Below, in pieces: positions 46,426 through 59,012 of a stretch of DNA of 64,000 bases. Source of the stretch: Rhytidiadelphus loreus (lineage: Eukaryota; Streptophyta; Bryopsida; Hypnales; Hylocomiaceae); the NCBI GenBank assembly GCA_947034895.1, contig OX344761.1, positions 90,967,447-91,031,446 on the forward strand. Direction: 5' to 3'. The stretch's first letter is position 1. Each line of letters opens with the position of its first letter. The position numbers were made by a program, and so were the translations under genes. The notes below the pieces were generated by a model, which was not told the origin of the DNA, did not search any database, and saw only the letters and a list, made by a program, of their open reading frames with translations.

Positions 46426-46640
46426 TACTCTGAAATGCATTTTATGAAACAATGTTTTCAATAAACTTAGAATGATTTAGATCTGTTTTTCATCAACATA
46501 AAAAGAATCTTCTCATATTTCATTTGAAGTCTGCTTATGGTCACAATGATCATACAATGGCCTCCCCATGATGCACAAGACTATAAGAGTGACCTCCCCC
46601 TCGAGGTAAGATTTCCTTTTATCATGTTTTCTAATGTGAA
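46426..46640 (+). repeat. Direct repeat, right copy
   Basis: This is the second copy of the 39641-39868 sequence, with 'GCACAAGACTATAAGAGTGA' and 'CTTTTATCATGTTTTCTAAT' intact. It begins immediately after the left arm of the inverted repeat. The block ending 'CTAATGTGAAACA' is repeated at about 46765-46800. Confidence 0.75.
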
Positions 46641-46799
46641 ACAATGCAATGTGATGGATCGACTCGCTTTGTTGTAGAAAAACACCCCAAATTGCAGATT
46701 GACGGTGCACTCTAGCGATAGCTAGGGAGCTCGGGACTTCAGTTGGTTCGAAGAGAGGGATGTGAGATTCCCTTTTATCATGTTTTCTAATGTGAAACA

Positions 46800-46965
46800 T
46801 GTTAAGAAGCTAAGACAAAAGTAACATGAATATATTATGATAAGGCAAATAAGCCTTTTATACAATGGTGACTTAAATAAGTCTAAGAGTTGTGACCCTT
46901 TATACTTGCGACTTTATAGTTCCATAATTATCCTTAATACTCCCCCTGAAACTAGACAGTCTAGT
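46800..46965. mobile_element. Possible solo LTR fragment (Copia-like)
   Basis: The stretch 'AAGCCTTTTATACAATGG', followed by 'ATTATCCTTAATACTCCCCCTGAAAC', resembles the style of plant Copia LTR 3' ends and the adjoining region. There is no coding sequence, no second LTR and no target duplication that I can identify, so this is weak. Confidence 0.2.
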
Positions 46966-46969
46966 TAAA

Positions 46970-48084
46970 CTAGTTTGAAAAGATGTGGAAAAAATTTCAA
47001 AATTTTCCACCGTGTACATTGCAAGATATTAACATTTGAAGTGACGAAATCCTTTCATTACATGTTTTTTGAGGCCAGAGAGAGCCCGTTTCAAGGTTGT
47101 TCCCTTCATTGTTCCCCGCAGTGAAGGACAGCCGACAGTCGAAAAAAAATTTAAAAAAAAAAAAAAAAAATTTAAAATTCTTCAAATGATAAAAGAAGTT
47201 GAATTTTTTTTTTTCCGGAAATGACCTAGCCACCTCTTGACCACGTAGGATGCTGAGGTGGTAGGCCAGCTGTCCAGTTCCCTGCATTCTCGTAGCAAGG
47301 GAATTCGCAGTCTCTTAGAGGCCTCAAAAACCATCTAATGTTTGGGCCTTGTGAAAATACGGGTAGTTGCACTTCACAAGGTCACATTTGTATGAAAAAA
47401 TGTCCAAAATGGTGGTTACTCTTTGGATTTATTCCTCAAGTCAAGTTGGCTATATGCTTGAAAAATTTTAGATCATTTGGAGTTGTACAACATAATGTTA
47501 TAGGAAAAAAATAGTAAGTAGAAAGAAGTGGAGAATGATTAAAAATATTAAATTGTTAACAATTTATTTATAGAAATGAAAAATGCCAATCCCAATGGTT
47601 GTAATGTTTCAATAAACAATCTAATCCTAAAGTTTTTATTTTTTTCCAAAAATATTTAAAATTGAGTTAAATAAAGGACTTTTAAAGTTTATTTTAGAGT
47701 AGAGATTCCATAACTATCCACAAACTAACCCAAACTAAATTCTTCATAACTTTCATTTCATTAATCAAAATGGAATGATTCAAAGCTTACCACATATATA
47801 AAAATCTAGAGGATTAATTTCAAATTTATATTTTCCTTAAAAGTGATTTTCAAAGAAGTTTTTTTTTCTGCTTGGGCTGGCCGCCGAACACTGAAAATTA
47901 CATATCATGCAATAACATTTGAACCATGTAGTCAAAAGTTATGAAAACTATTGGGCCTTAAAGCTACTCCTTGGGCACACATTGTGTAAAATTTTGAAAG
48001 ATAAAAAAAAAAAAAATTTGTCTATAGTGAGTTGCCCAAAATTGCTATATTGCCAAAAACGTTGTTTGGACGTTTAGGGGTTAA
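46970..48084 (-). repeat. Dispersed repeat family B, inverted copy, TTAACCCC outer end
   Basis: The reverse complement matches 11830-12720 and 7170-7880 block by block. Its outer end is GTTTAGGGGTTAA (48072-48084), i.e. TTAACCCC in the family orientation. A 250-bp segment (about 47090-47330, with a poly-A/T stem-like region) interrupts it. The minus frame at 46997-47287 is an artefact of this. Confidence 0.65.
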
Positions 48085-50116
48085 CCTTGGTCCTTGTGTT
48101 GGAGGTTGACTTAGAGTAAGCAGTTTTTATACTTGCTTCTAAAAGTTTTTCTAAGTGAACCTAAGAAGATTTAAAATTCAATGGGCAAAAAACTTTAATT
48201 CATGCTAACTAAAAGTTTTGCTCCATGGAGACCCCTAGTTTACTAACCTTGTCAAAGAAGGAGAAAAAACCTTTTTTTAAACTTTGAAAGTTAGAATCTT
48301 TCAATCTGTGCGATCATATGGTTGAAATTTATATGCATACATTATGTAAATATTGTACTATTGTTTTGTATGGTTGGAATTTCAAAAATAAGTTTCGGCT
48401 TTCATTTTGCATCAACATACCAAGAAAATGCAATTTTTGAAATTTTTTTGTAAGGACACCCCTTAGGTCTTTAGGGGTTAAAGGCAAGGTGAAAGCAAAA
48501 AAAAAGTATTAATGCATCCTAAGAAACCAGCTCTTGAAAAGATGCTACCGACCTACAAACGAACCTCCACCAACTGCCAAAATTCTTGGCCATCTGCTTT
48601 GAAGAAAATAAACTGAAAGTACTGCCCATGTCATCTAAATATAAAAATGTGCAAAGCTTGAAGCCATCTGATTTAGAAATGGGAGCCATCCGATGTGGAA
48701 TTGGAATGTTGTCTAATTATACAAATACAGATACAAATTATTGGATACGGATATAGAAATACAGAAATATATTCCATATCAATTGCATATGAAGTTGCAA
48801 TCTGTAATTACAAATAACAATTGGTTGGTTTAAGTTTGGATTTGGGTTTAGCATGGAATTTATAAAAAAATTATCCTATCCTAATTTCATTAATTAATTC
48901 AAGTTTGGAACCTCTGAGTCACTATGTGCTCAAAAGACAAGACTCCAAACAATTGAATGAGTTACAATCAAGTCCATGTGTTTCTACCAATTTTTGTGAT
49001 TGTGCATAGGTTTCATTTCAAATGATTGTTGCCTAAATGAAGGTGTTCTTTGACATTGATTTGAATAATTTGGCACTTAGTTAGTCATTAGTCCTTCAAT
49101 AATTTTTATTTTTTCAGACCAAAATACTCAACCAATCATAGGAAATGTGTGCAAACTTTCTTATTTATAATAATTTGGAAAGGGTACTACAATGTCAATT
49201 TTGAATTGATTTTACTAGAATTTTGACACAAGATGGAAATTTGAATTATTTTTCTAGGATTATGATTTTCAAGAAATTATAAGAAATAGCTCATTAAGAC
49301 AAATGATTTAACCCCTAAATGACCAAAGTGCCATATTTTGGTGCTACCTAAACTTTAAAATTTAATAAACCTTACTAGTAAAGTTTTTGTTATTTTTTGT
49401 TATTGATGTTGAATATTCTCTATAGTATGTTTTGATCATCAAAAGTTTGATTTTAAAAATAACTATTTATGATTCTTTTGTTGAAGAGTTTATGCAAATG
49501 GGCCTATTCCAAATTGTGAATTATTAGTGTTAGGGGCTCTTGGAAATGACCCTCAAAATGACCATCAAATACATGGTTGCTAAAATGTGAGTCTATGAGC
49601 TTAAGTGGAAGATTCTTTTTTGGAAAAAATGAATAAAGGACCTATGACCATTGGTGTAGGTGATTTTGTTTTTCTAGAAATGTAAGTTCATTTTTTCATA
49701 ATTTAAGTCACTTTAAAACCTTTTTCAAAAATCTTCTTTGCAACAACCAATTATACTTGATTATGATTGAAATCACGCAACGCAAAACAATAAAGAAAAA
49801 TAAATAATGACCAAGATGTAGCCATAAAACACACAAATCCACTCATGATGAAAATCAACACACAATAGTTTGACTAATGAAATGTGTCAAATCTCATAAA
49901 TCTAAGTTGTAGTGGACTTGGTCACGAAATCCTCATCAGTAGATGACTTTGAAGTCTCTCTCCCCTTAGATACTAACCCATCTATGAACTCTAAAACAGT
50001 CAAAGTGTATGTATCTTTATGCTAAGCAATAGCCCTAAACTTTGTGAGGGTTGAATATTAGGAGAAACTTTCAAGGACGTGGTTTCAAAGTGTGAAGTAG
50101 TTGTTGATGAATGGTC
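48085..50116. other. AT-rich intergenic DNA with TTAACCCC ends
   Basis: No gene is supported. TTTAGGGGTTAA (48471-48482) and TTAACCCCTAAATG (49308-49321) look like ends of two further family members facing away from each other. The rest shows no recognisable structure. Confidence 0.4.
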
Positions 50117-50349
50117 AATTTCGTTAAAATGGCAGTATTCCATTAAAATGGTACAATATGAAACCATTGAAAGAATGAAAACAATGGAAAGATTGTGCGA
50201 GGGGAGTAGAAATGTGTGAACTAAGAGTGATTTGAATGTGCTAGGCATAAAATTGGCACATGTATGACCCTATCGCGGTACACTTATTCTCTTTTGTAGA
50301 AGATATTCCATTGAAATGGCGTGCGGAATACTGCCATTTTAATGAAATT
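50117..50349. mobile_element. TIR element, AATTTCRTTAAAATGGC ends (233 bp)
   Basis: AATTTCGTTAAAATGGCAGT (from 50117) is inverted at 50325-50349, with 24 of 25 positions paired. A solo sequence like the right end (GGAATACGGCCAATTTAACG, 54391) lies in the first intron of the GH3 gene. The minus frame 50000-50248 overlaps it and is not credible. Confidence 0.7.
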
Positions 50350-51011
50350 CACCATATAAATGTTGATGACTAAAGGTATGATCCCTTGTTTCTTTTTAGA
50401 TTTGACTTGAAAACAAGGCTCTAGCTAGTTGTGATTGAGCAAATTGGTTATTGTATGTATGTTGGAATGAGGGAATGGTAGCTTAGAGGTTTTGAATATT
50501 GTGGGCTAAAAATCAAGAAAAAAGGATGTATCACTCAAAAGTCTCAAATTAATAGGACTTGGATATGAAGATAAAATGATGATCGACTTGGTGAATGGAA
50601 TCAAGCATAATTTCTTGTCCCTTCTTTATACAAATACATTTTTTTACTTCTTCATCCACTCTAAACTAGTCATCTCTAGCTAAAAAGACTTTGGTATATA
50701 TGACCCCAACTAGAATGAATGAAGAAAGAAGTTTGACCTCTTCTAGAGATTAGTGTGGTCAATTTAAAACCATTCAGGTAAGTTGATTTGCATATTAGAA
50801 TACAATCAAAATCATTGTTAAAGGTCATTTTTTTACTTGTAAGCTACTGAAATTTTTATTTAGTTGATAATTTTTTGGGGGATAATTTGAAAGATATCCC
50901 TACATTTGGACCAAATTCTCATGAATTTCAGCCAACGAAGCTCACAAGTGCCAAGCTTACATTCCCTCATTCCAACATATCCAATAACCAATTTGATTGA
51001 ACCACAACCGG
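50350..51011. other. 3' flank of the GH3 gene
   Basis: No additional gene is seen. This AT-rich sequence presumably contains the 3' UTR of the minus-strand GH3 gene in its right part; a minus-strand AATAAA appears near 50856-50861. Confidence 0.35.
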
Positions 51012-54000
51012 CTACAACCCCATTTTTAGCCCAAATCCAAAAGGAAACAAGGGATCGTACTCCCGGTCACCAACATTCATTGGCAATTGTTCCACACTTC
51101 GAAACCATGTCCTTGAAAGTTTCCCATGAAACTCAACTTTTCCAAAGAGCAAGTCCGCCACGCCTCCGCCTTCACTGCCTGGTAACCATGCTGCAACAAA
51201 TGCATCCACCATGTGCAAAAGTCTCTCCACAACCAATGGCCTACCAGAGACTAACACGACCACGCAAGGAAGGAACGAGCAGGTGTCTTGGACCAATGTT
51301 GGATATGGATCGGGGAGAGTCAAGTTTAGGTTGTCTCCATAAATTTCAGTGTAGGGTTGCTCTCCAACAACCACTATTGCATATGTAAAGTTTTTACCTT
51401 TGGCATATCCTATTTTTGGGTTGGAGACATAGTCGATGTAGGTTTTTGAACTCACTGCTTGTTGGATTCCTTCCAGGATGGTTGTTCCTGTCACACATGA
51501 AACGTACTTGGTTTAGTGTCTTTAGATCGAGGGTCTTCCATCGCAATAGTGGACTTCAAGAATGAATGTTGGAGAGTTAGTAGGAAGTGAATTGCTTACT
51601 TAACACCTATTTTGTTAAATTCCACAATTCCATTGGAATGGTATTGTAGACCCATAGGCAAGGAATGAAATGATATTTAAACTCAACTAGGACTCTAAAA
51701 AGGGAATGTGTCTCGATGGAAATCCTAGCTTAGCGGCACATAATGTCGTGAATGAAATGCAATTTGCAAATTAATTTACATTGATCTATCTACACAACAA
51801 GCTGGGATGCCATGTGATCTACGCAAATGGGCTCCATTGAGATTATGCTGAGAAACATGCTTTAGAAAACATTGAAAATTTGAAATGTGGAACTCTTGTA
51901 ATGCATGAGGAGGAGAAGTTAGTCCGAGTACCTGTGGTGGTGTTTCCGGTAGAGCCTTGCCAGGTGATAGTCCAGCCCCCACATTGCAAGCCGATACTGT
52001 TGGCATGAGCTCCCACAACAAGAATGTTGTGTGCATTCGAGTCCAAGGGGAGTAACCTAGTTTTGGAGCCCTTGGGCTTTTGGTTTTTCAGCAGCACAAG
52101 AGATTTCCTCACGGCTTCCTGTGCCAAGGCTCGATGAGACTGCGTGCAATCAAAATCCTTTCTCCTGTCAGAAAAAATAAAGACATCTTCCTCCAGGCCT
52201 CTTCCAACATCCACATCTTTGCAATATGAGTTTGGCTAATAGACTCTCGAACCCTCCTTTTGATGAGAGCAGCCAAAACATTCTCTCTTACAAGCTTGTG
52301 GCTAAAATTCTTGGGCAAAAAGAAATCAGGCACTGGCCTAGCTTGCTTACCGGAGCACCAAGGAATGAACGGAGTTGCCGACTTGAGTAGGGTGCCTCAA
52401 ACAAGCCAGTTTCAAACTTCACCCGCAGGATGCGTGACACAGCGTCGTCAATTCTGGACATCCGAATCCTCTTGTGCATAACATGGTCCTTCACTATCGA
52501 TTGGAAGCTTTTGTAAGCATATGGCACCATCACCTAACAAAATTTAAACACATTAAAATCGCACACACTCAACCATGATTTGTGCACTTACAAACATCAA
52601 ACATTAGCAAGTAGTTTCAAACAGCGGCATTTGAATTCCCAATCACAAATGGGGAGTAGTGTCGCAACAGATGGTTCGTATAGATCAGCAAAATGACCAC
52701 AAGAAGACCCGCAACTTGTCAAATTTGTCAATTTCCATGGTCTACACATTGACCTTCTTGTCGATCATTCATGTCCATGGACTACAGAGAGGGTCATCTT
52801 GTGAGTCATGTCGATGATCTACGCAGACCATGTTTCCGCAGAAGGTGAGGATGGTTGCATTATACCATGTCCATGCCAGCATTGATCGACACACGAACCG
52901 AGTTCGAGTAATTCACACCCATAGGGTCTGTCATCCTGTCAATCCCTTGGAAATCCGAGATGAGGAAGCCCTGGAACCCCAATTTCTTCTTGAGAATGTC
53001 TGTGAGGAGGAAGCGATTGGCGTGCATTTTGACTCCGTTCCAGCTGGAGTAGGACACCATGATGGTGGAGACGCCCTTGGCGATGGCGGGCACGTAGGCT
53101 TTCATGTGGATGCGCACCAAGCCTTGGAAACTGATCTCCGTGTTGTTTCGGTCCACCCCGTTCTTCGTCCCTCCGTCGCCCACGAAATGCTTGGCGCACC
53201 CCGCTACTTTGCGACTGCATTACATTCCATGTCTAGACTTATCAAAATGATACGTCAGGTTGGTGAAATGGGCGAAATTTCACTAAGGTGGGAGACCCTG
53301 TTTGTGCTATCTGACTATTTGTGCCACTTTGTGGTCAACATGTATCCTTGCACTGACCTATTTTGCACGAAGGGTCCCTGCCAGTGGGGAGGGGCTTGGC
53401 CTTGCAGACCGTCAATGAAGGAGGTCATGCTGCTCACCACTTGTGGATCCTCACTGAAGCTTTCGTAACAACGTCCCCACCGTGGATCTCGGCAAACGGC
53501 GATGCAAGGTGCAAACGCATACGGGATGCCCGTCGCACGCACTTCCAGAGCTGTGGCCGAACCGATTCGCCTCACCAGCTCAGGGTCTCTTCAAAACCAG
53601 ACACAGCTCAACACGGTGACCACCACACAAAGCACAAGTGTTGAAACAAGTATAACTTACAAGCACATGAAACGCAGATAGAATTAACCGGAAGAAACGT
53701 AGTATTGCTAGAAAGAAGATTTACATTAATACCCTCCGGATGGCTGCATGGGAACATGCAAATCACCAATTTAACGGAATTGACGTTATGTGTTCTGAAA
53801 CCATCTTATTCCACAACCCACAAAACACTGTTTTTGGTAAGCGCTGCACCCCGCTAGATCATATTCAGAGGGTAACTTAATTAAAAGTGGTCAAGAGCCG
53901 ACACAAAGAGCGTGTTGAATTTCATTTTCTGAGTAACTATGATGGGGTAAAGCAAGCATGGCTCACCTTGTGCACCCGAGGCCCACATTGTGAGGGAAAA

Positions 54001-55065
54001 TGGTCGCCCCGTAGACGCCGTTGTGACCGTGCACCGCGTCAATTCCGTAAAGCAACGGGATGCTCAGCGGTGTTTTGAGAGCTGCAGATTGGAAAACGTC
54101 CGTCATGTTGGCCCATTGCGCAGCCGTAGCGAAGTTTCCTGGTTTTCCAGACGGGAACGGGCTGCTTAAAATGCTCCCTATGCACAATGAGTTCCACATC
54201 CACAGACTCAGAACCGTGACAACGATAATCGTGACCACACCAAGACAACGATAATCGTCAATTCCGTGAAATTCCAGTGCCAAAAATTGTACCTTACATG
54301 TACTTAACTACACAAGGCTCTATAATAACTAGAACCGGTATAGATTTTTTTGTTTTAGGCCAGGTGTTTTGAAAACAGCCAAAGCAGTGGAATACGGCCA
54401 ATTTAACGAAATTGTCTTTAAGAACATATATGAGGAAGAAGTCGAAGTAGATTTCGGGGATCTGAATTGAGTTCTAAGCTTCGTTCTGTGTAGGCAAAGA
54501 AACGAATGGAGTTTATGTGGTCAACTCTAGTGCATTCTTCGTGCACCGTGCCAAACAGCCAATCCTTCAGGTTAATTGAGCCGACAAACTAAAGCAAATC
54601 GGGGAAGCAAATTCTGCTAAAAAAAGACGCTATCACTTGGTGGCTACAGGAGAATCAACATGTACTCGTCTTAAGAACATTATGGTACCACACAAACAAA
54701 GTCCAAGTAAGTTATGTTTGGGCAATACAGCGACCAAGAGGAGAGCGTACAACCGTGACTACCCGAAGTAAACTTACTCCACAAGGACATCCACATCTAT
54801 CGAAGGCATCACAAGTTCCCAACTGACCTATTTTGTATTTTCCAATCACGGAGGAATTCGCGACAGTTTTTTCGATTTGTGTCATTTGCCCAATTTTCTC
54901 CTCCAATGTCATGCGACTGAGCAGATCCTGCACTCGAACGTGAATGGGCTGGTGGGGGTCCTTGTAGAGCCAAACCCCAGCTCCTTCAGCTCGTCCCTTC
55001 CCAATCAGCAAGCTTGGGAGCCACACTACAAGCAGAACAGTCACAACTCTCCACAGCGAAGACAT
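51012..55065 (-). CDS. GH3 beta-D-glucan glucohydrolase, seven exons, secreted
   Basis: Exons (minus): 55065-54828, 54177-53967, 53588-53358, 53214-52866, 52533-52351, 52139-51932 and 51487-51012. All introns are GT-AG, phases agree and the product is 631 aa, the normal length for plant ExoI-type enzymes. Residues 1-26 form a hydrophobic signal peptide ([13 protein letters not shown]). Family marks: [71 protein letters not shown] with Asp314 as likely nucleophile; and [11 protein letters not shown] with Glu521 as likely acid/base. Such enzymes release glucose from the non-reducing ends of beta-1,3/1,4-glucans and other beta-glucosides in the wall space. Exon 6 has two possible acceptors; only GCACGCAG|TCTCAT keeps frame and gives [14 protein letters not shown] as in the family. 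The gene appears intact and lies between the arms of a long inverted repeat. Confidence 0.93.
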
Positions 55066-55195
55066 GGCCGGCCACTGCTCTTCACTTGGGGTTGTCAGAA
55101 CTAGTCCTGCCGCGCTTTTCTGTCATTTGTGACCAAATCATGTGCAATTCTCAGTCTCAGAATCTGGTCTCAAACTACGAGTCCTCTCTTCAGAG

Positions 55196-55640
55196 ACTTC
55201 AGATTGCAATTTTCTGAATAGCCTCCATTCTCTACGCACAAGTCTTGAACTCAAACACCCCTACAAGATCTTCCATTACATTGACCATTTTCAGTTACAA
55301 TGGCAAGGTTTTGTACATTAAAATTACACTCATTTTACACCTATACTTGTCCTAGTGATCAAAGTGATACTGATTGTACTTGTCATTCTCACTAGTGTGA
55401 CTCAAACTACTATCCCCCGTTCATAGAGATTTCAGTTTACATTTCCCGAATCGTATCCACTCTCTAAGCACAAGTCTTGAACTCTGCAATCCTAAGAGAC
55501 TTTCCATTACAATGGCAATTTTTTGGACAATCGTGCTGATAAACTTACTTCTAATATTCCTCTCCTAGTTATTATTCAAATAAGAACTGCTTGTACATCT
55601 CATTTTCGGCAACCCAAAAGCTGCCGGTTTAATTGAAATT
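55196..55640. repeat. Local tandem duplication at the right inverted-repeat arm
   Basis: 'CACAAGTCTTGAACTC' followed by a 'TTCCATTACA' block occurs at about 55239-55280 and again at 55470-55514, each preceded by 'TTCAG.TT.CA.TTTC'. The unit is about 235 bp, and the second copy belongs to the inverted-repeat arm. Confidence 0.6.
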
Positions 55641-55890
55641 GCCTTCCCTACTGAATCACAAGCATGGAGACTTTGCAAACCTCAACGAAGATCTTGGTTG
55701 TTGATCCTTCTCAGATTACAATGTAGTGCTTGGTTGTTGATCAGTTTCAGTTTCCAGCCATAAGACAAACAACTGATATACTGCATGAACAAGAACTAGA
55801 CTTCAGTGTCTTAGGAATTCAACAAAGCATTCGGGAAAAGAGATGAAAGCATTTGGAACCACTCTTGCAAGTTGCTCCTGCTGTTGCACT
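55447..55890 (-). repeat. Long inverted repeat, right arm
   Basis: This is the partner of 45994-46410 in reverse orientation. It contains an extra internal duplication ('AACAACCAAG', twice near 55690 and 55735) absent from the left arm, so the arms have diverged since duplication. Confidence 0.8.
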
Positions 55891-56744
55891 AAAACTGGTC
55901 TGGCCATAGCCAAGCACATATACTATGCTGCAACTTTGCAGCGAGCAATGAAAGTGAAGGTTACTTGGAAAGAGGTTTGCAGACTAGCTGGCTGTCCGAC
56001 TCGAGCTTTAAGATAAGTTTGCATTTTCTCGTACACATTTTTGTCATACGATGCAGAGACTGTGAAATGTAAATAATGTTGCGTCTCTAGAAATTTTGCA
56101 CGTGCATATCTGGACTCGCTTCTCTTTGACCAAATGAACTTGAAAGACTCGTGTTTTAATTTACAAACTTTCTGATATACCGCATTGAATTCACAATGGA
56201 TCTGTCAACGTGAAGTAGCTGCAACTGAAAAGTGTGACAGCACCCTAGGATGGTCAAATTATCTTATTAGACTTAGTTTAAGGTATGTCCACACCTGGAG
56301 TTTGGTAACAACGATGTAAAATTGTAACACCTCTGACAAAAACAGAAAGGTAGAAGCATTTGGTCAGAGGCCGTTTGGCATTGGTTCGGTATATTTACAG
56401 TCTTATGAAACTATCAATTGTTCAGACCTGGGGCATAATATTCAATAACTAGAGATTGTCTTCAGTCTTCACAAACGCTACTTTCCCTCTCGACAGTCCT
56501 CATCCCCAAATCATGAAGAACAAAGATACAACTTTAATAACAATGTCATTTGACCATTTCCCATTATGAAAGTGTTTTGATGGCAAATTGAAGGGAAACT
56601 TCATTGGCATTTGATGGGGTGAAGGGTGGAGACATCATTTTTATAAAGAAGTTTATTGTCCATTGTAAATCCTCAAAGGCTATGGGATAATTTGAAGATG
56701 AGAATTTGACCGCTCATTGTCAAAACCTAGGAATTATGTTTGAA
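55891..56744. other. Intergenic, nothing recognised
   Basis: No gene, RNA or clear repeat is seen. Composition is slightly richer than average up to 56.5 kb. Confidence 0.35.
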
Positions 56745-57098
56745 GTAGAATTTCAAACCTCATTTAGTCATAGTATAATAAAAAAATTCAAAAAACTTTG
56801 AACCCAAAAAAGTTCTTAAATCAAGTCAAAATTCATCTCCAAAAATCCATTTGATATTTCAAGTCTTCAATTCAAAGTTATGGACAAAAATCGGAAAAAG
56901 TGTTTGAAAATGTCAAAAGAAAATATCCCTTCCAACACCTCTCTGAAATTTGTCCATAACTTTTGATTGAAGACTTGAAATATTAAAAGAATTTTTGGAG
57001 ATGAATATAAAATTGATTTAAAAACTTTTTTTGGTTTCAAATTTTTTCAAATTTTTTTTTCTACTATGCCTGAATGAGGTCTGAAATTCTACTCTAAA
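56745..57098. mobile_element. Long foldback element (arms about 145 bp)
   Basis: The left arm from 'TGAAGTAGAATTTCAAACCT' to 'AAAGTTATGGACAAA' (56745-56886) is the imperfect inverse of 56949-57098. About 60 bp of spacer separates them. The pairing is good over 'GATATTTCAAGTCTTCAAT' and 'TCATCTCCAAAAAT'. Non-coding. Confidence 0.75.
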
Positions 57099-57678
57099 CT
57101 CAATTCTTGCTTTAGACTTAACTATGAGCTCTTATAATTTGAGTTCACATATCCCACATTGTTTATTCTACTTCCTACCACCCTTTATGTATATAAAGAA
57201 ATTGTCTTTCAAATTCTGCACACCCACGAAGAAAGGCTTAAGAAGCAAGTGAGATAGTTCAGTTCATATAGTTCTCTTTGAGAGTGTTATGTAATTGCCC
57301 ATATTGCCTTGCATTAAGAAAGAGCGTTGTTAGTGCATAGGAATCAACAGAATTGGAAGTTTATAACTTTTCAACCACAACCTGTAATGAATAGTTCTAA
57401 AGTTTTCTCCAGTTAACAGCGCTTGTAAAGCTTGCCAGCTTTGCAGCCACGTAGGTTCGGTGGATACTAACGAACGATGGTCTGAACATGTCAAACAAAA
57501 GTACTGTAACATCATTGCAAAGAACGCTGGCTAAGCCCAGGTGTAGACATACCTTTAGACACATGTAAGAGAAGGGGATAGCAATTGCAATTACATTTTT
57601 CTATCTAAGTATGATTCTTTTTGAGTTCTTGAACTGTGTCGTACAAATAGTCCAAAAGAGTCACAAGTTTTCCCAAAA
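57099..57678. other. Intergenic, nothing recognised
   Basis: No gene is supported. The minus frame at 57330-57515 has no family resemblance. Confidence 0.35.
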
Positions 57679-57907
57679 TTAACCCTTAAATGTCAAGTTG
57701 ATAACCATAGAAATCATCCCTTTTGGTATTGTGTGACATCATTTACTTTATAAAAAACAAAAGTATTCATTAGAGATCAATCTACTCTGCAAGACCTCTC
57801 TTTTTTGCACAAATTTCAAGGATAGACAATTGCACTTCTATCCTACATAAAAAGATTATTTGTCATCCATCTGACAAAAAATGTCCTCGGCGTCGTTTAA
57901 GGGTTAA
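57679..57907. mobile_element. TTAACCC-family TIR element (229 bp)
   Basis: The left end TTAACCCTTAAATGTC and right end GTTTAAGGGTTAA are inverted. It is a smaller relative of 29504-30087. Confidence 0.6.
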
Positions 57908-58344
57908 AAAAAAGTGTAGTCATAATTGTCATCAAACTAATCTAAAATGGTCATAATATTCTATAACAAATTGTCAAATTCAATGTACAAGATGTTGGCA
58001 ACTTGGTATATGATTCTTGGTTGGTGTGGTATGATTGATAAGTGCTAAAAGTTGCCATTGATGATTCTTCTTTCAAGACACTTCTAGGCAAAGGTGGCAA
58101 TGGTTGTGTTTACAACATCTCCTAAAAATGGTTGCATTGTTGCAATGAAGATGTTTAAGAATTGCAAGCCTGGATGCAATCCTTGGCCTTTTAATCAAAG
58201 TCAAAGTGTTGAGCAAGTTTTGGCATAAAAAATTTGTGAATTTGTAGGGGTGTTGCATTGCAAGTAGCCAAAGCGCTTTGAGCACCAAAGCACTTTTATG
58301 TACTCATTAGATGTTTTCTAGCTACATTGGAGGATTGTTTTAGA

Positions 58345-58928
58345 TTGGTTCCCTATGTGGGGAACCAGCTACTACTAAGTAGAATTAGAAATTATTAAAA
58401 AATAATAATAATTTTAAAATTTTAAAGATTATTGAGATATTAAAATTAAAAAATTCAAATAATTTTTATTTATTTTTAAATAATAAAATATTTTATTATT
58501 ATTATCTACCCTGCTCTTGTAACTGAGTTCCCACATTCTGGAAACTCACAACCCTATAGACTAGTTGAATTTCATCTAATGATATGCCCAACCTAAGCCC
58601 ATTTTCAAGTAGGAGCAATAACACCATATTGCCATTGGGATTGTTGAAGGCATTACATGTTTTTTGGCCTTTGTAGAAAGCTACAAGATCCCCCTATGTT
58701 CCCCTTGCATTTTGTTGTGTTCTCAACCCCTAAGAACTCTGCTGCAACAACCTGTTCATGTGGCATGGCAACTACTACGTCAAATTATTATTATTTAATT
58801 TTAAATTAAAGTTTTATTTTTAAATATTAATTTTAGTTTTTTAATTTAAAAAATTAATTTTTGTAATGATTTTTTAATAAATTTTTATTTCACACAGCAT
58901 AGGCTAGTTCCCAACAACGGGAACCAGC
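58345..58928. mobile_element. TIR element with palindromic GGTTCCC..GGGAACC ends
   Basis: TTGGTTCCCTATGTGGGGAA (58345) is inverted at 58900-58928 (CTAGTTCCCAACAACGGGAA) over about 28 bp with several mismatches. Each terminus is itself a palindrome. The interior is AT-rich with no open frame. Confidence 0.5.
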
Positions 58929-59012
58929 TTGAAACGACCCTCCTGACAGGCCAAAAAACATGTAACGTCTATCCTACCTTCACACTAATAAATGCAAAAC
59001 TACAAATTCATA

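Noticed and set aside
46513..46800. 95-aa minus frame containing FHIRKHDKR twice
   Set aside because: The repetition is due to the duplicated end of the 46426-46640 direct repeat; the 39641 copy does not keep the frame.
52140..52214. Extension of GH3 exon 6 upstream to the CTGACAG acceptor
   Set aside because: It puts the following codons out of frame with exon 5; the acceptor at 52140 keeps phase and the family sequence.
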